A stretch of DNA of 64,000 nt. It comes from Subtercola boreus (lineage in GTDB: Bacteria > Actinomycetota > Actinomycetes > Actinomycetales > Microbacteriaceae). The number at the start of each line of letters is the position of its first letter. Position 1 is the first letter of the stretch. The notes under the pieces were generated by a model. It saw only the letters and a program-made list of their open reading frames with translations. It searched no databases and was not told where the DNA came from. Shown in pieces: positions 22,506 through 31,088 of the stretch. The position numbers were made by a program, and so were the translations under genes. The DNA lies in assembly GCF_006716115.1 (NCBI RefSeq), contig NZ_VFOO01000001.1, positions 1,488,001 to 1,552,000 of the forward strand. The letters run 5' to 3'.

Positions 22506-23519
22506 GTGGGCGACATCGAAGTTGCGGGAACGACAGGGTCTGGAATCCAGGCGCCCTCTCTGCTTGTGCAGACAGGAGTCGTCGACGAGGCCCTCTTCGT
22601 GGGCGGCCAGGTCTACCACCCCCACACCCTCAGACTGCTTGACCGAAGTCGCCCATTCTCCATGAAGCTGCAGGCTGCCGCCGTCGGCCCCATCACCTTC
22701 GGCTGGCTTGAATACAGCAGTGAAGTTCACATCGAAACGCGCGAGCTCGGCACCGCCTACCAAATAAACGTGCCCGTCATCGGCTCCCTGGCGATGACAT
22801 TCGGCGATCGCGCAGCGATCGGAAATCCTCGGCGGGCGGTCATCCACGGTCCAAACCGCCCGACCACCGTGAGGGGATGGTCCCAACCGACCCGGATGCT
22901 TGGCCTGAAGATCGAACGCACCGCGGTTGAGCAGGAGCTCACCGCCATCATTGGTCGTGATCTCGACGGTCCGATCACCTTCGCCGACGCCCTCGACCTC
23001 GACGACACTGTCGCCAGGGAATGGTGGATGCTCGTGCAACTCCTCGTGCATCGTCTTCGCTATCCGGACTCGCTGGCTCGCCACGACATCATGGCCGAAT
23101 CGATCACCCAAGGCGTGATCAGGGGATTGCTGCTCGCGGCACAACACGACTACTCCGACGAGATACCCGGCACCGATCGGGTCACAGCCGAGTCCCGAGC
23201 TGTACGCAGGGCAGTCGACTTCATTCGGGAAAATGTCGCCCTGCCGATCACCCTCGCCCAAATCGCTGCGTACGCAAACGTGGGCGTGAGATCGCTGCAG
23301 CTCGGCTTCCAACAAGTGATGAGAACGACTCCGACAACGTATCTGCGCGACGTGCGGATGCAGCGTGCGAGAGAGGAACTTCTGGAATCTCAACCCGGAG
23401 ACAACCAGATCGCCGAAATCGCGGCGAAATGGGGCTTCGCCCACCCCGGGCGCTTCGCGGTCAACTACGCTTCGACGTTCGGCGAACACCCATCAGAAAC
23501 CCTCCGCCGAGTGCATTGA
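22506..23519 (+). CDS. AraC-family transcriptional regulator
   Basis: This DNA-binding protein has 337 residues. An N-terminal cupin-like ligand domain of the AraC_binding_2 type (about residues 20-190) is followed by two helix-turn-helix motifs (about 230-330): ITLAQIAAYANVGVRSLQLGFQ and IAEIAAKWGFAHPGRFAVNYAS, the latter with the usual FGEHPSETLR end. The GTG at 22506 is preferred because AGGTGAGG ends 8 bases upstream; the GTG at 22500 would be too close. Being divergent from the eugenol/cou operon, it is the likely activator of that operon in response to a phenolic inducer. Confidence 0.87.
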   Translation: MGDIEVAGTTGSGIQAPSLLVQTGVVDEALFVGGQVYHPHTLRLLDRSRPFSMKLQAAAVGPITFGWLEYSSEVHIETRELGTAYQINVPVIGSLAMTFGDRAAIGNPRRAVIHGPNRPTTVRGWSQPTRMLGLKIERTAVEQELTAIIGRDLDGPITFADALDLDDTVAREWWMLVQLLVHRLRYPDSLARHDIMAESITQGVIRGLLLAAQHDYSDEIPGTDRVTAESRAVRRAVDFIRENVALPITLAQIAAYANVGVRSLQLGFQQVMRTTPTTYLRDVRMQRAREELLESQPGDNQIAEIAAKWGFAHPGRFAVNYASTFGEHPSETLRRVH

Positions 23520-23523
23520 TTTC

Positions 23524-23544
23524 GCCCGAGACAATCGATCGGGC
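23524..23544. terminator. Possible shared terminator of AraC and MarR genes
   Basis: GCCCGA and TCGGGC pair across nine bases between the convergent stop codons. The stem is short, and no clear T-run follows on either side. Confidence 0.35.
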
Positions 23545-23547
23545 AGA

Positions 23548-24012
23548 TCAGCCCCGCCGAATCGCCTCCAACGCGATCCTGCACTCCTGCAGTGAAGACC
23601 GCAACCGTCCTTTGTCGTCGTCGTTCAGCGCCTGAAGCATCGATGCCTCGAGCGAGGCGACCGGGCCACGCAAGGAGTCGACCACCCGCTTGCCTTCGTC
23701 GGTCAGTGAGAGCAGGAAGTGCTTACGGTTGGCGATGTCCGCCTCACGACGAACTAAGCCTCGATCAGCCAGGTAGCTGATCATCTGTGCCATGGTCTGC
23801 GCACGAACGAAAGAGTTCCGGGCCAGCGCCGCAGCTGTGACTCGAGGCTGCCTTTCCAGCACGGTGAGCGCGGTGTACTGCAACGATGTGAGTTCGGCCG
23901 TACCCACGATCTGGTCGAGCAAGTGCCGTACCGCGAGCTCCACCTCTTTCACGAGGTACAGCATGGTCACGGTGGGCTCCGGCTCGGAGCGCTCATCCCT
24001 GTGAATGTTCAT
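23548..24012 (-). CDS. MarR-family transcriptional regulator
   Basis: This winged-helix repressor has 154 residues. The core is LTSLQYTALTVLERQP, then AALARNSFVRAQTMAQMISYLADRGLVRRE with the wing ANRKHFLLSLTDEGKRV. In RHA1 the hydroxycinnamate genes are controlled by CouR, a MarR protein that senses the CoA thioester. This gene's place beside the operon suggests the same role, though it lies beyond the AraC gene. Its start codon is followed upstream by a 240-base gap that could hold its promoter. Confidence 0.85.
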   Translation of the reverse strand: MNIHRDERSEPEPTVTMLYLVKEVELAVRHLLDQIVGTAELTSLQYTALTVLERQPRVTAAALARNSFVRAQTMAQMISYLADRGLVRREADIANRKHFLLSLTDEGKRVVDSLRGPVASLEASMLQALNDDDKGRLRSSLQECRIALEAIRRG

Positions 24013-24163
24013 CAGTTCATTATCTGGGGCGCCGCCGAGCTCTACCGCGCCGACTCACATCTCAGCACCCCACCCAGTGCGCTTGCCATCAGGATGCAGA
24101 CACCGAACAGTGCAACGAGCAGCATCCGAAGGAACACATCTACAGACCCTGTCACGGTTGAAG

Positions 24164-24203
24164 CATATCGAAGATCGCGCGATATGTATTGTTATTCGAT
24201 ATG
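24164..24203. promoter_or_regulatory. CGATATG inverted and direct repeats upstream of a small-protein cluster
   Basis: CATATCGAA (24164-24172) is perfectly inverted as TTCGATATG (24195-24203), and a third CGATATG lies at 24180-24186. The stretch is AT-rich against a GC-rich background and ends about 50 bases before the GTG at 24251. It looks like a promoter with a repressor site. The rest of 24013-24250 shows no gene. Confidence 0.45.
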
Positions 24204-24250
24204 TTACGGTCATCGGAGCAGCACAGGTGAAGCCTCAGGAGGAGGGTCTA

Positions 24251-24889
24251 GTGGACGACGAGCAGGCAGGGTCGATGGCTCTGCGAGCTTGGAGCGCGGT
24301 GTCCGGGCGCGTTGGCGCGGGCATCGTCGCCGCAGCGGGCGGCTTGTTCTCTCTGGCGGTGTTCGCAGCCGTGTCTGAGGCGCAGCGCAGATCCGTCGTC
24401 CTCTGGCTGGGCTGGACGGGCACGACCAAGCTGAAGGCCGCCGCCGTCGCCGTGGTGGTCGTCTGCGGCATCGTCGCGGTCGCGTGCTTCGGGTTCGCGC
24501 TCAACAGTCGTGTTCCCTGGCGGGTGCTTCGACTCGTCGGCTCTGTCGTGCTGTTCGGCGTCTTGATCGTGGGAGGAGGCGCGGCGCTCCTCGTGACGTT
24601 CGTCTCCGCTGTGGTGACGGGGCCGACGAAATATCACGCCTTCTCATCGCCCGACGGCCAGACCATCGTGCTGATCACCGAAGACGACTGGGGGCACGGC
24701 CAGATCGCCGAGCAGGTCTGGGGGCCTCTCTATGCCGTCGGCACGGTGTACTCCGCCGACGACTACTACCTACCCGTCGCTGCTGGCACCTTCTCAACCG
24801 CCTGGACACCCACCACTTTCACCCTCACCTACCAGACCGATGCAGACACTCCCGGAATCCGTACCGCAACAATCGACCTCGACCGCTGA
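24251..24889 (+). CDS. Membrane protein of unknown function
   Basis: I do not recognise this protein of 212 residues. Three hydrophobic segments (about residues 17-40, 55-78 and 85-110) precede a C-terminal extracytoplasmic domain with a YHAFSSPDGQTIVLITEDDWG start. GTG at 24251 is chosen because AGGAGGAGGG lies just upstream; the open frame further upstream covers the promoter-like repeats. It heads a run of three small + strand genes that may form an operon with the lipoprotein and VanZ-like genes. Confidence 0.7.
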   Translation: MDDEQAGSMALRAWSAVSGRVGAGIVAAAGGLFSLAVFAAVSEAQRRSVVLWLGWTGTTKLKAAAVAVVVVCGIVAVACFGFALNSRVPWRVLRLVGSVVLFGVLIVGGGAALLVTFVSAVVTGPTKYHAFSSPDGQTIVLITEDDWGHGQIAEQVWGPLYAVGTVYSADDYYLPVAAGTFSTAWTPTTFTLTYQTDADTPGIRTATIDLDR

Positions 24890-24899
24890 GCGGCCACAA

Positions 24900-25307
24900 A
24901 TGACTCGCATCCTTCACCGAACCAGACGCCCTCCACCCAGACGAGCCGGCGTTGTCCATCTCGCTGCCGTCATGGCGGCCCCGACCGGTTGCGCGACCGA
25001 GTACCACGGCTACGAAAGCGGAATCGACGGCGGAGGCGCGATCCTCTATGACGTCAACTCAGTGGGCCGGATGGCGTCATTCTCGATCTTCATCGCTTCT
25101 GGCCCGCGCCCGAACACCGCCGCAGATGACGGTCACGCCTACCGCGGCCCCAGCGAGGTCTACACCTGCTACGCGATCGCCGTCGACTTCGGATCCGAAC
25201 TCCCACCCTCCACAGACCGAACGGTCTTCACAGGGTGCCCGCCCACCCTCGTCAGCCAACTCGCCGACGATGCCGTCTTCGCCAGCGCCGAGGTCTTCGA
25301 CGGATGA
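24900..25307 (+). CDS. Putative small lipoprotein
   Basis: This secreted or lipid-anchored protein of 135 residues has unknown function. It starts with a basic region (TRILHRTRRPPPRRAG), a short hydrophobic stretch and a PTGC lipobox-like Cys near residue 31. The mature part has two further cysteines. The ATG lies 10 bases after the preceding stop, so co-expression is likely. The hydrophobic stretch is short for a signal peptide, so export is uncertain. Confidence 0.55.
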   Translation: MTRILHRTRRPPPRRAGVVHLAAVMAAPTGCATEYHGYESGIDGGGAILYDVNSVGRMASFSIFIASGPRPNTAADDGHAYRGPSEVYTCYAIAVDFGSELPPSTDRTVFTGCPPTLVSQLADDAVFASAEVFDG

Positions 25308-25332
25308 ACCCGCAACCGAGAGAGCGGATCGC

Positions 25333-25902
25333 GTGACCGCAGTGGACGTGATCCTTTCCATCGCGGACCGCTTCGGGGGCGTAATTGTCGTGGCGCTGCT
25401 GGTGGGCTTTCCCCTCGGCGCCGCCGTTGCCGAAGGAGTGAGCCGGCATCGTGCACGTGTCGGGTGGCCCGCGTGGTGGGCGAGGCGATCTGCGGTCTCG
25501 GAGGTCGGCATCGTACTCGGCACCGCGCCCTGGGTGTGGATGATCATGACTCCCACCGACGGACCTGGCGGAGTTCAGCTGACCCCATTCCGCGACCTCG
25601 CCGATGTTCTGGGAGGAGGAGACGCCATCGTTCAGCTCGTCGGGAACCTTCTCGTCTTCGCGGCCCTCGGCGCACTTCTCCCCGTGCGTTTACGTCTCGG
25701 CCCTCCCCCGACGGTCATGCTCGTCATATTCCTCGTCGCCGCGTCGATGTCAGCCGTGCTCGAAGGCCTGCAACTCTTCCTAGGCCTCGGACGCGTTGCT
25801 TCCATCGACGACGTAATCGTCAATGCTTCTGGCGCTGCACTAGCGTCACTCGTATCAATCAGATGGTGGCGTAGTCGCGGATCAGCAACACTGGCGGCCT
25901 GA
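25333..25902 (+). CDS. VanZ-like family membrane protein
   Basis: This membrane protein has 189 residues and four to five transmembrane segments. The VanZ-like signature is seen as PFRDLAD..., NLLVFAALGALLP, then EGLQLFLGLGRVASIDDVIVNASGA near the C terminus. VanZ-like proteins are linked to low-level teicoplanin resistance in enterococci, but most bacterial members have unknown roles. The GTG at 25333 follows a GAGAGAGCGG stretch. Confidence 0.78.
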   Translation: MTAVDVILSIADRFGGVIVVALLVGFPLGAAVAEGVSRHRARVGWPAWWARRSAVSEVGIVLGTAPWVWMIMTPTDGPGGVQLTPFRDLADVLGGGDAIVQLVGNLLVFAALGALLPVRLRLGPPPTVMLVIFLVAASMSAVLEGLQLFLGLGRVASIDDVIVNASGAALASLVSIRWWRSRGSATLAA

Positions 25903-25932
25903 TAGGAGACATCGTCCCGCAGAGGGTCCGTG

Positions 25933-26247
25933 TCATGGGGTCGCGTCGCCAGCGATCTCTCGAAGCGCCGCAAGGTGGGTCTGCCAGGCAGTGCGACCCG
26001 GGCGAGTGAGAGTGAGCGAAGTGCGCGGCATCTTCCCGACGAAGGACTTGCCAACGGACACGTAACCGGCGGCTTCAAGCAACGAAACCTGCTTGCTCAG
26101 CGCCGAATCGGTGATCTCGACCGCGTCCCGAACCTCCCTGAAACCGAGCGTGCCCGCGCGATCCAACGCTGCGATGATGGAGAACCGCACCGGGTTGTGC
26201 AAGACATCATTGAGCCGGTGCCTGGGGTGCTGTTCGGTGACGCTCAC
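25933..26247 (-). CDS. Winged-helix transcriptional regulator
   Basis: This small DNA-binding protein of 104 residues is of the HTH_34/ArsR-like type. The fold reads NPVRFSIIAALDRAGTLGFREVRDAVEITDSALSKQVSLLEAAGYV, then a wing with RTSLTLTRPGRTAW. GTG overlaps the stop of the membrane protein gene upstream as GTGA. Such two-gene units often have the regulator controlling its own membrane partner. Confidence 0.82.
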   Translation of the reverse strand: MSVTEQHPRHRLNDVLHNPVRFSIIAALDRAGTLGFREVRDAVEITDSALSKQVSLLEAAGYVSVGKSFVGKMPRTSLTLTRPGRTAWQTHLAALREIAGDATP

Positions 26248-26675
26248 GGGCGCGCCTCGCGAGCCGCGCACCCGACCGAAACGGCAAGAATCAGCCCGGA
26301 CGTGATCGCCTGCGGGACAACGGCCCCATGAGCCCCGATCATCACGGTAAGCGCTGCGGCATAGGTGACGAACCAGCTCGCAATGTATGCGGTCCAACGC
26401 CGGCTCCGAGAGAAAGCAGACCTGCCTCGGATCGAGATCATGAAGAACATCAGAACCGCGAACGTTGCTGTCAGCGTCCCGAAATACGCCAAACCGAAAG
26501 CGTCCCCGGTGGTCATCCCCATCGCGAGGGTTCCCATCGACGTCGCCACCCCCAGAGCAAGTATGAACGAGATGTACGGCCACCTCGTCGCGTTGTGAGC
26601 TGACCTGCTCAACCGATCAGCACGATCAAGCAAGAGCTGGGCCTCCGTAGCGGTGATGGTGGGCGTGGTGTCCAT
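26244..26675 (-). CDS. Four-helix membrane protein, unknown function
   Basis: This 143-residue protein has four hydrophobic segments (about residues 33-52, 60-80, 92-110 and 115-135). It starts with a soluble helix (TEAQLLLDRADRLSR). Proteins of this shape occur next to PadR/ArsR-like regulators in actinobacteria; no activity is known to me. It is translationally coupled to the regulator at 25933. Confidence 0.7.
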   Translation of the reverse strand: MDTTPTITATEAQLLLDRADRLSRSAHNATRWPYISFILALGVATSMGTLAMGMTTGDAFGLAYFGTLTATFAVLMFFMISIRGRSAFSRSRRWTAYIASWFVTYAAALTVMIGAHGAVVPQAITSGLILAVSVGCAAREARP

Positions 26676-26830
26676 AATGTTCCTTCCGGCTGTCCCTATC
26701 CTTGCAACAACTTTCCATTAATGCAAGTACTTCCCCGCTCCCGTATCTGCATTCGGGCTCGACAAACCCCTTCCGAAGCATCGCGTAGGCACATTGCCTT
26801 CCGCCCTCACACCGGTCGGTTGAAAGCCTG

Positions 26831-26855
26831 CTCTGCTCTGCTCTGCTCTGCTCTG
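26831..26855. repeat. Pentanucleotide microsatellite (CTCTG)5
   Basis: Five perfect CTCTG units, with a further partial unit on the left (26828-26830), lie about 50-70 bases upstream of the epimerase start. The surrounding gap 26676-26901 shows no other feature beyond this repeat. Its unit length is not a multiple of three, so a change in copy number would alter promoter or leader spacing. Confidence 0.85.
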
Positions 26856-26901
26856 AGCAGAATCCAGCCCGGTGAGCGGCTTCTTCGTGTTGGCTGGCCC
26901 T

Positions 26902-27867
26902 ATGCGAAGAATATTGATCCTCGGGGGAACGGGCTGGCTTGGCCAGGAGATCGCCCGAGAAGCAGTTGCGACCAGAGCCGAGGTGGTCTGTCTGGCCCGC
27001 GGCATCTCCGGCGCCGTGCCTGAAGGCGCAGTCCTCATCCGAGCTGACAGGGGAATACCGGGTGCGTACGACCAGCTGGACGGCGACTGGGATGACGTGA
27101 TCGAACTCAGTCACGACCTGGAGCTCGTCGAGTCTGCCCTCGAAGCGTTGGCGGTCAGAGCCCGCCATTGGACTCTCGTGTCAACGGTCTCCGTGTACGC
27201 ACGCAATGACGAGCAGGACGCCGACGAATCAGCCGAACTCGTCGAACCGCTCGCCGGGGGTGACTACGGCGCCGCCAAGGTCGCTGCGGAAGGAGCGACG
27301 GCTCGATGGACGAGCGACCGGCTACTGATCGTACGGCCTGGCCTGATCGCCGGCCCTGGGGATCCAAGTGATCGCTTCGGCTATTGGCCCGCCCGCCTAG
27401 CGCGGGGCGGGAACGTTCTCGCACCAACCACCGCCGGCCGCTCCGTTCAAGTCATCGACGTGACTGACCTGGCGCATTTCATCGTGCAGGCAGGTCACAA
27501 CCAGTTTGCCGGGACGGTCAACGCGGTCGGCGATCAGCATCCGATGGAATCATTCTTCACAACCGTGGCCGACGTTGCCGGGTTCGACGGAGACATTCAC
27601 CACGCCGACGATGAGTGGCTTGGCGAGCACGACGTCAAATTCTGGGCGGGGCCGCGTTCCCTACCGCTTTGGCTTCCTCTTTCCGATGCGGCGTTCGCGG
27701 GAAGAAGCAATGCAGCATTCCGGGCGGCCGGAGGCGTCCTTCGGTCTCTCCGCGACACCGTCAGCAGGACACTTCAGGACGAGATCGCTCGTGGCATGGA
27801 CCGGCAGCGGCGCTCGGGGCTGACCCCTCACGAGGAATCCGACCTGCTTGCTGAACACGATCGTTAG
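26902..27867 (+). CDS. NAD-dependent epimerase/dehydratase-like protein
   Basis: This extended-SDR-like protein has 321 residues. It opens RRILILGGTGWLGQEIA, and has STVSVYA and a Y-G-A-A-K motif (YxxxK) followed by RPGLIAGPGDPSDRFGYWPARLARGG. The latter pattern is typical of the NAD-epimerase group that includes atypical reductases. The ATG at 26902 places the Rossmann loop at the N terminus; a GTG ten codons upstream is less likely. It appears monocistronic. Confidence 0.82.
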   Translation: MRRILILGGTGWLGQEIAREAVATRAEVVCLARGISGAVPEGAVLIRADRGIPGAYDQLDGDWDDVIELSHDLELVESALEALAVRARHWTLVSTVSVYARNDEQDADESAELVEPLAGGDYGAAKVAAEGATARWTSDRLLIVRPGLIAGPGDPSDRFGYWPARLARGGNVLAPTTAGRSVQVIDVTDLAHFIVQAGHNQFAGTVNAVGDQHPMESFFTTVADVAGFDGDIHHADDEWLGEHDVKFWAGPRSLPLWLPLSDAAFAGRSNAAFRAAGGVLRSLRDTVSRTLQDEIARGMDRQRRSGLTPHEESDLLAEHDR

Positions 27868-27922
27868 GGCTCTGCTATTGCATGGATGGTCGTTCCGCCG
27901 AGGCCACACCTAGCATTGACGG

Positions 27923-28507
27923 ATGCTTGAGCAATTGAACCTGGTAGAGGGCATCGATATGCGTCTCCTGGGTCTCGGCGATGCCAAGGAACTAGCGGCA
28001 GCCTACTCGCGCAATCGCGACCATCTGCGACGGTGGGAGCCCAGCCGACAGGATGCCTTCTTCACCGAGGCCTGGCAGTTCGAAGACATCGCTCAGAGGA
28101 TCGCGTCGAGCGATGCGGGCAACGGGTATTCCTTCGGTCTGTTCGATGGGGCAGCTGTCGTCGGAAGGTTCACTCTCGCTGGAATTGTGCGAGGCCCATT
28201 TCAGAGCGCTGGACTGGGGTACTGGGTGGATGGAGATTACGCGGGCAGAGGGCTTGCTACGGCGACTGTGAGAACGATCATCGGGATGGCCCGCGATGAC
28301 CTCGGGCTGCACCGGATCGAAGCCAGCACCCTCCCGGACAATCGCCCCTCCCAGCGGGTGCTCCTCAACGCAGGCTTCCAGAAGGTGGGAATGGCCCCGC
28401 AGTACCTGAAGATCGCCGGGGTTTGGCAGGACCACAACCTCTACCAGACAATTCTTCACGACCAGAGGCCCCTGAAGACGGTCACTTTCCTCGCCCGCCA
28501 CACCTAG
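27923..28507 (+). CDS. GNAT acetyltransferase, RimJ/RimL type
   Basis: This acetyl-CoA-dependent acyltransferase has 194 residues. The RimJ/RimL-like pattern is clear: LRRWEPSR, YSFGLFDGAAVVGRFTLAGI, LGYWVDGDYAGRGLAT with the acetyl-CoA loop, then LHRIEASTLPDNRPSQRVLLNAGF. Members acetylate the N termini of ribosomal proteins or detoxify amino compounds; the acceptor is unknown here. Confidence 0.88.
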   Translation: MLEQLNLVEGIDMRLLGLGDAKELAAAYSRNRDHLRRWEPSRQDAFFTEAWQFEDIAQRIASSDAGNGYSFGLFDGAAVVGRFTLAGIVRGPFQSAGLGYWVDGDYAGRGLATATVRTIIGMARDDLGLHRIEASTLPDNRPSQRVLLNAGFQKVGMAPQYLKIAGVWQDHNLYQTILHDQRPLKTVTFLARHT

Positions 28508-28561
28508 CCCTCTCAATCACCTTCGTTGGGGCTGGTCGAGGGTAGTGGGAGGATCTTGGGT

Positions 28562-29338
28562 ATGCCGGGAGGAAATGATGACGAGTTCTCTGTGCTGCGG
28601 AACAGGGCCTACGGGCCCGCCGCCGACATCCACAACGACCCCGTCGCTCTAGGCCGACTTCGCGATCTCGAGGGCAATGGGAAGCGGCACGAGATCGAGG
28701 CGCAGCCTGGCACGTTCACAGAGCCAGCAGCAGAGCGTCACGACCCGGCCGCCCTGATTGAAGACGAACCGTCAGGACATTCGGATGAGCGGGGCAGGGC
28801 GTGGCCGGAAAAGGTCTACCGGGCCATCCGTGGCGCTCGACGGTCGACGGTGCTCACCGGTGCCGGGCTCATTGTCATCATCGTGATGGTGTTGACGGCA
28901 GTGGTTCTTGTACAGAGGGTGCAGGTCGATCCGCTTCAGACGGGCGCGACCCAAGTCGCACGATTGCAACTCGACGACGGGTATCAGACCCCTGCTTTCC
29001 TCTCTGCCGGCGCGGGTGAGGTGATCGGATTCCAGCAGTTCCACGGACTCCGGACAGTGGTGACGACCCCCGGGTTCTTCACCATCGGCGGTAGCCCGAA
29101 CGATCCATGCCTCAGCATCTTCTCCGAGGCCGACATGCGCGCTGCATCCTCCGGCTCATTCTCCGGTCAGGCGGTCGGCGGATGCGCCGCCGGCGAGTTC
29201 CCCGCGATCGTTCAGTTCAGGCCCGATGCGGACGGATACCCCGACGACCTCCGTACCGCGTTCCCAGGCCCCGCCGCCCTGCAGTTCGTCTGTGACCAGG
29301 CCAACAATGAGGTCGTCGTCTTCGCCCAGACCAGGTGA
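28562..29338 (+). CDS. Single-span membrane protein, unknown function
   Basis: I do not recognise this protein of 258 residues. A hydrophilic cytoplasmic N-terminal part of about 95 residues is followed by one transmembrane helix (VLTGAGLIVIIVMVLTAVVL) and an extracellular domain with two or three cysteines. The ATG at 28562 is preferred over an earlier GTG-like start because GGGAGGA lies upstream. No neighbour suggests a role. Confidence 0.65.
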   Translation: MPGGNDDEFSVLRNRAYGPAADIHNDPVALGRLRDLEGNGKRHEIEAQPGTFTEPAAERHDPAALIEDEPSGHSDERGRAWPEKVYRAIRGARRSTVLTGAGLIVIIVMVLTAVVLVQRVQVDPLQTGATQVARLQLDDGYQTPAFLSAGAGEVIGFQQFHGLRTVVTTPGFFTIGGSPNDPCLSIFSEADMRAASSGSFSGQAVGGCAAGEFPAIVQFRPDADGYPDDLRTAFPGPAALQFVCDQANNEVVVFAQTR

Positions 29339-29584
29339 ATCCTTTTCGGCGGCGACAACGGCGGCGAGGGCGGCGATGACCATCGCGACCAGTGACGTCG
29401 AGCCAGTGGGGGCGAGGTCCGCCTGGTCGGAGGACAACGGAGACGCGGACGCAGCCCAGGCTGGTGCTGCGACAGTGTCGACGAGCAGGGCCAGCGCTGT
29501 GCGGCTGCCGCTCGGCCGCAGGATAGAGCCTCTAGCGGACAGGGCCTGAAGAGGGCCTTCTGAGCCCGCGCTAGCCTGACGTCT
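29339..29584. other. Gene-free interval
   Basis: No convincing gene is seen. On the - strand an open stretch reads as a short signal-like hydrophobic segment and a LAPTG-like motif followed by a hydrophobic run, reminiscent of a sortase sorting signal. However, it has no start site and runs on through the gene at 28562, so it is at best a remnant. Confidence 0.4.
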
Positions 29585-30373
29585 ATGACATCGGTTGAGC
29601 AGTACCTCCACGCCTACGACGAACAGTTGCGAACGGACGCCGAAACGCCGAGCGCCGTCAGCGTGACCCGCCTGGGTCCGTTGCGTCTCGTGACTTTCGC
29701 CGGGGGCCGCGGATTCATCACCTACCGCGACCTGGGCGATGCTGATGCCGGCGAAATCGCCGAGCTCGTTGTCACCGGCCTGAAGCACTTCCAGGTCGAC
29801 CCCGAGATCACGCGGGTCGAGTGGAAGACCCGTGGGCACGATCGCGCGCCGGGACTCGGAGAAGCCCTGATCGCCAGCGGGTTCGAACCGGACGAGCCCG
29901 AGTCCATCATGATCGGCCCCCTGGAAGCGCTCTGCGAAGGAGTTCCCGTGCCCGACGGCGTGACAGTGCGACGTGTTGTCGGCGAGGGTGAGGTGCGAGC
30001 GATGAGCGCGATGGTCGACGAAGCGTTCGGCGAGAGCGTCGACACCCGCCTCGCGGATGCCCTGATCGCCCGTCTGGGGCGCGGTGACGGCATGGAGCTC
30101 TGGGTGGCGGAGACCGATGGTGCGATGGTCTGCGGTGGCCGGCTCGAACCGGTCCCGGGAACAGACTTCGTCGGCATCTGGGGCGGTGCGACGCTTCCGG
30201 CGTACCGCGGTCGGGGAATCTACCGAGCACTGACGGCCGCGAGAGCCCGATCGGCGATTGAGAGCGGCAAGAAGCTCGTTCACAGCGATTCGACCGAAGA
30301 CTCCAGGCCCATCCTAGAGCGGTCCGGGCTCGTCAAGGTCTCCACAACCACACCGTTCAACTGGACCCGCTGA
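29585..30373 (+). CDS. GNAT-family acetyltransferase
   Basis: This acetyltransferase has 262 residues in a two-lobed arrangement. The N-terminal half is degenerate (ITYRDLGDADAGEIAELV). The C-terminal half has the GNAT acetyl-CoA loop (WGGATLPAYRGRGIYRALTAARAR), followed by the usual late beta-strand region ending in FNWTR. The substrate is unknown. It stands alone. Confidence 0.85.
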   Translation: MTSVEQYLHAYDEQLRTDAETPSAVSVTRLGPLRLVTFAGGRGFITYRDLGDADAGEIAELVVTGLKHFQVDPEITRVEWKTRGHDRAPGLGEALIASGFEPDEPESIMIGPLEALCEGVPVPDGVTVRRVVGEGEVRAMSAMVDEAFGESVDTRLADALIARLGRGDGMELWVAETDGAMVCGGRLEPVPGTDFVGIWGGATLPAYRGRGIYRALTAARARSAIESGKKLVHSDSTEDSRPILERSGLVKVSTTTPFNWTR

Positions 30374-30424
30374 CGTCTGGTGCACCCCCGACCCGATTCT
30401 GGGGCAGCTGAAGGGTGCGGCCCG

Positions 30425-30964
30425 TCAGTGGAAGTCGGTGCTGGGGATGACGGTGGCGAAGCTGCCGTCGAGGGCTGCCATGAACGCGGCGTGCACGCTC
30501 GCTCCCGGAACCGTGGTGCCGCCGAGGCTCAGGTCGGGTGCGGCGCAGGCGTCGGAGATCACCGTGCAGGCGAAGCCGAGTTCATGGGCGGCTCTGGTGG
30601 TGGAATCGATGCACAAGCTGCTCATCATGCCGACGATCACCAGCTCGGTGACTCCCGCGTCGTCGAGGATGCCCTGCAATCCTGTGTCGATGAAACTGTT
30701 CGGTCTGTGCTTTTCCAGAACAGTCTCACCGTCGACGGGTGCGACACTCGGGTGGAAGCCCGTGCCGGGTGTTCTCGGCCGGAAGAAGGTCGCATCGGGC
30801 TCCGTTGCGACGTGGAAGATGTGCACGACGGGTTCGCCCGATACGCGGAACGATTCGAGAACCGTGCTCGCGGCCGCAGCCGCGGCGTCGGGTTCGACGA
30901 GAGGGAACGCGCCTCCGGGAAAGTAGTCGAGTTGGATGTCAACGAGAAGAAGAGCACGGGCCAT
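30425..30964 (-). CDS. Isochorismatase-family cysteine hydrolase
   Basis: This hydrolase of 179 residues has the Asp-Lys-Cys triad: the Asp of LLLVDIQLDYF, the Lys of LEKHRPNSF and the Cys of GMMSSLCIDST, which is preceded by the expected cis-peptide region. Family reactions include nicotinamidase and isochorismatase-like amide or ether hydrolysis. The ATG at 30964 follows TGGAGG; a much longer upstream open frame runs antisense to the F420 enzyme and was not used. Confidence 0.88.
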   Translation of the reverse strand: MARALLLVDIQLDYFPGGAFPLVEPDAAAAAASTVLESFRVSGEPVVHIFHVATEPDATFFRPRTPGTGFHPSVAPVDGETVLEKHRPNSFIDTGLQGILDDAGVTELVIVGMMSSLCIDSTTRAAHELGFACTVISDACAAPDLSLGGTTVPGASVHAAFMAALDGSFATVIPSTDFH

Positions 30965-31088
30965 GCCTCCAGTATGAGACAGCACCAGCGTCGGAGCGAA
31001 CAGGGCGCCGCCTGCGCGAGGGTATCCTCGGATCATCCGTGCCGACGAGGAATCGTGGCCGCGGACACCTTTCGACCAAGGAGCCACG

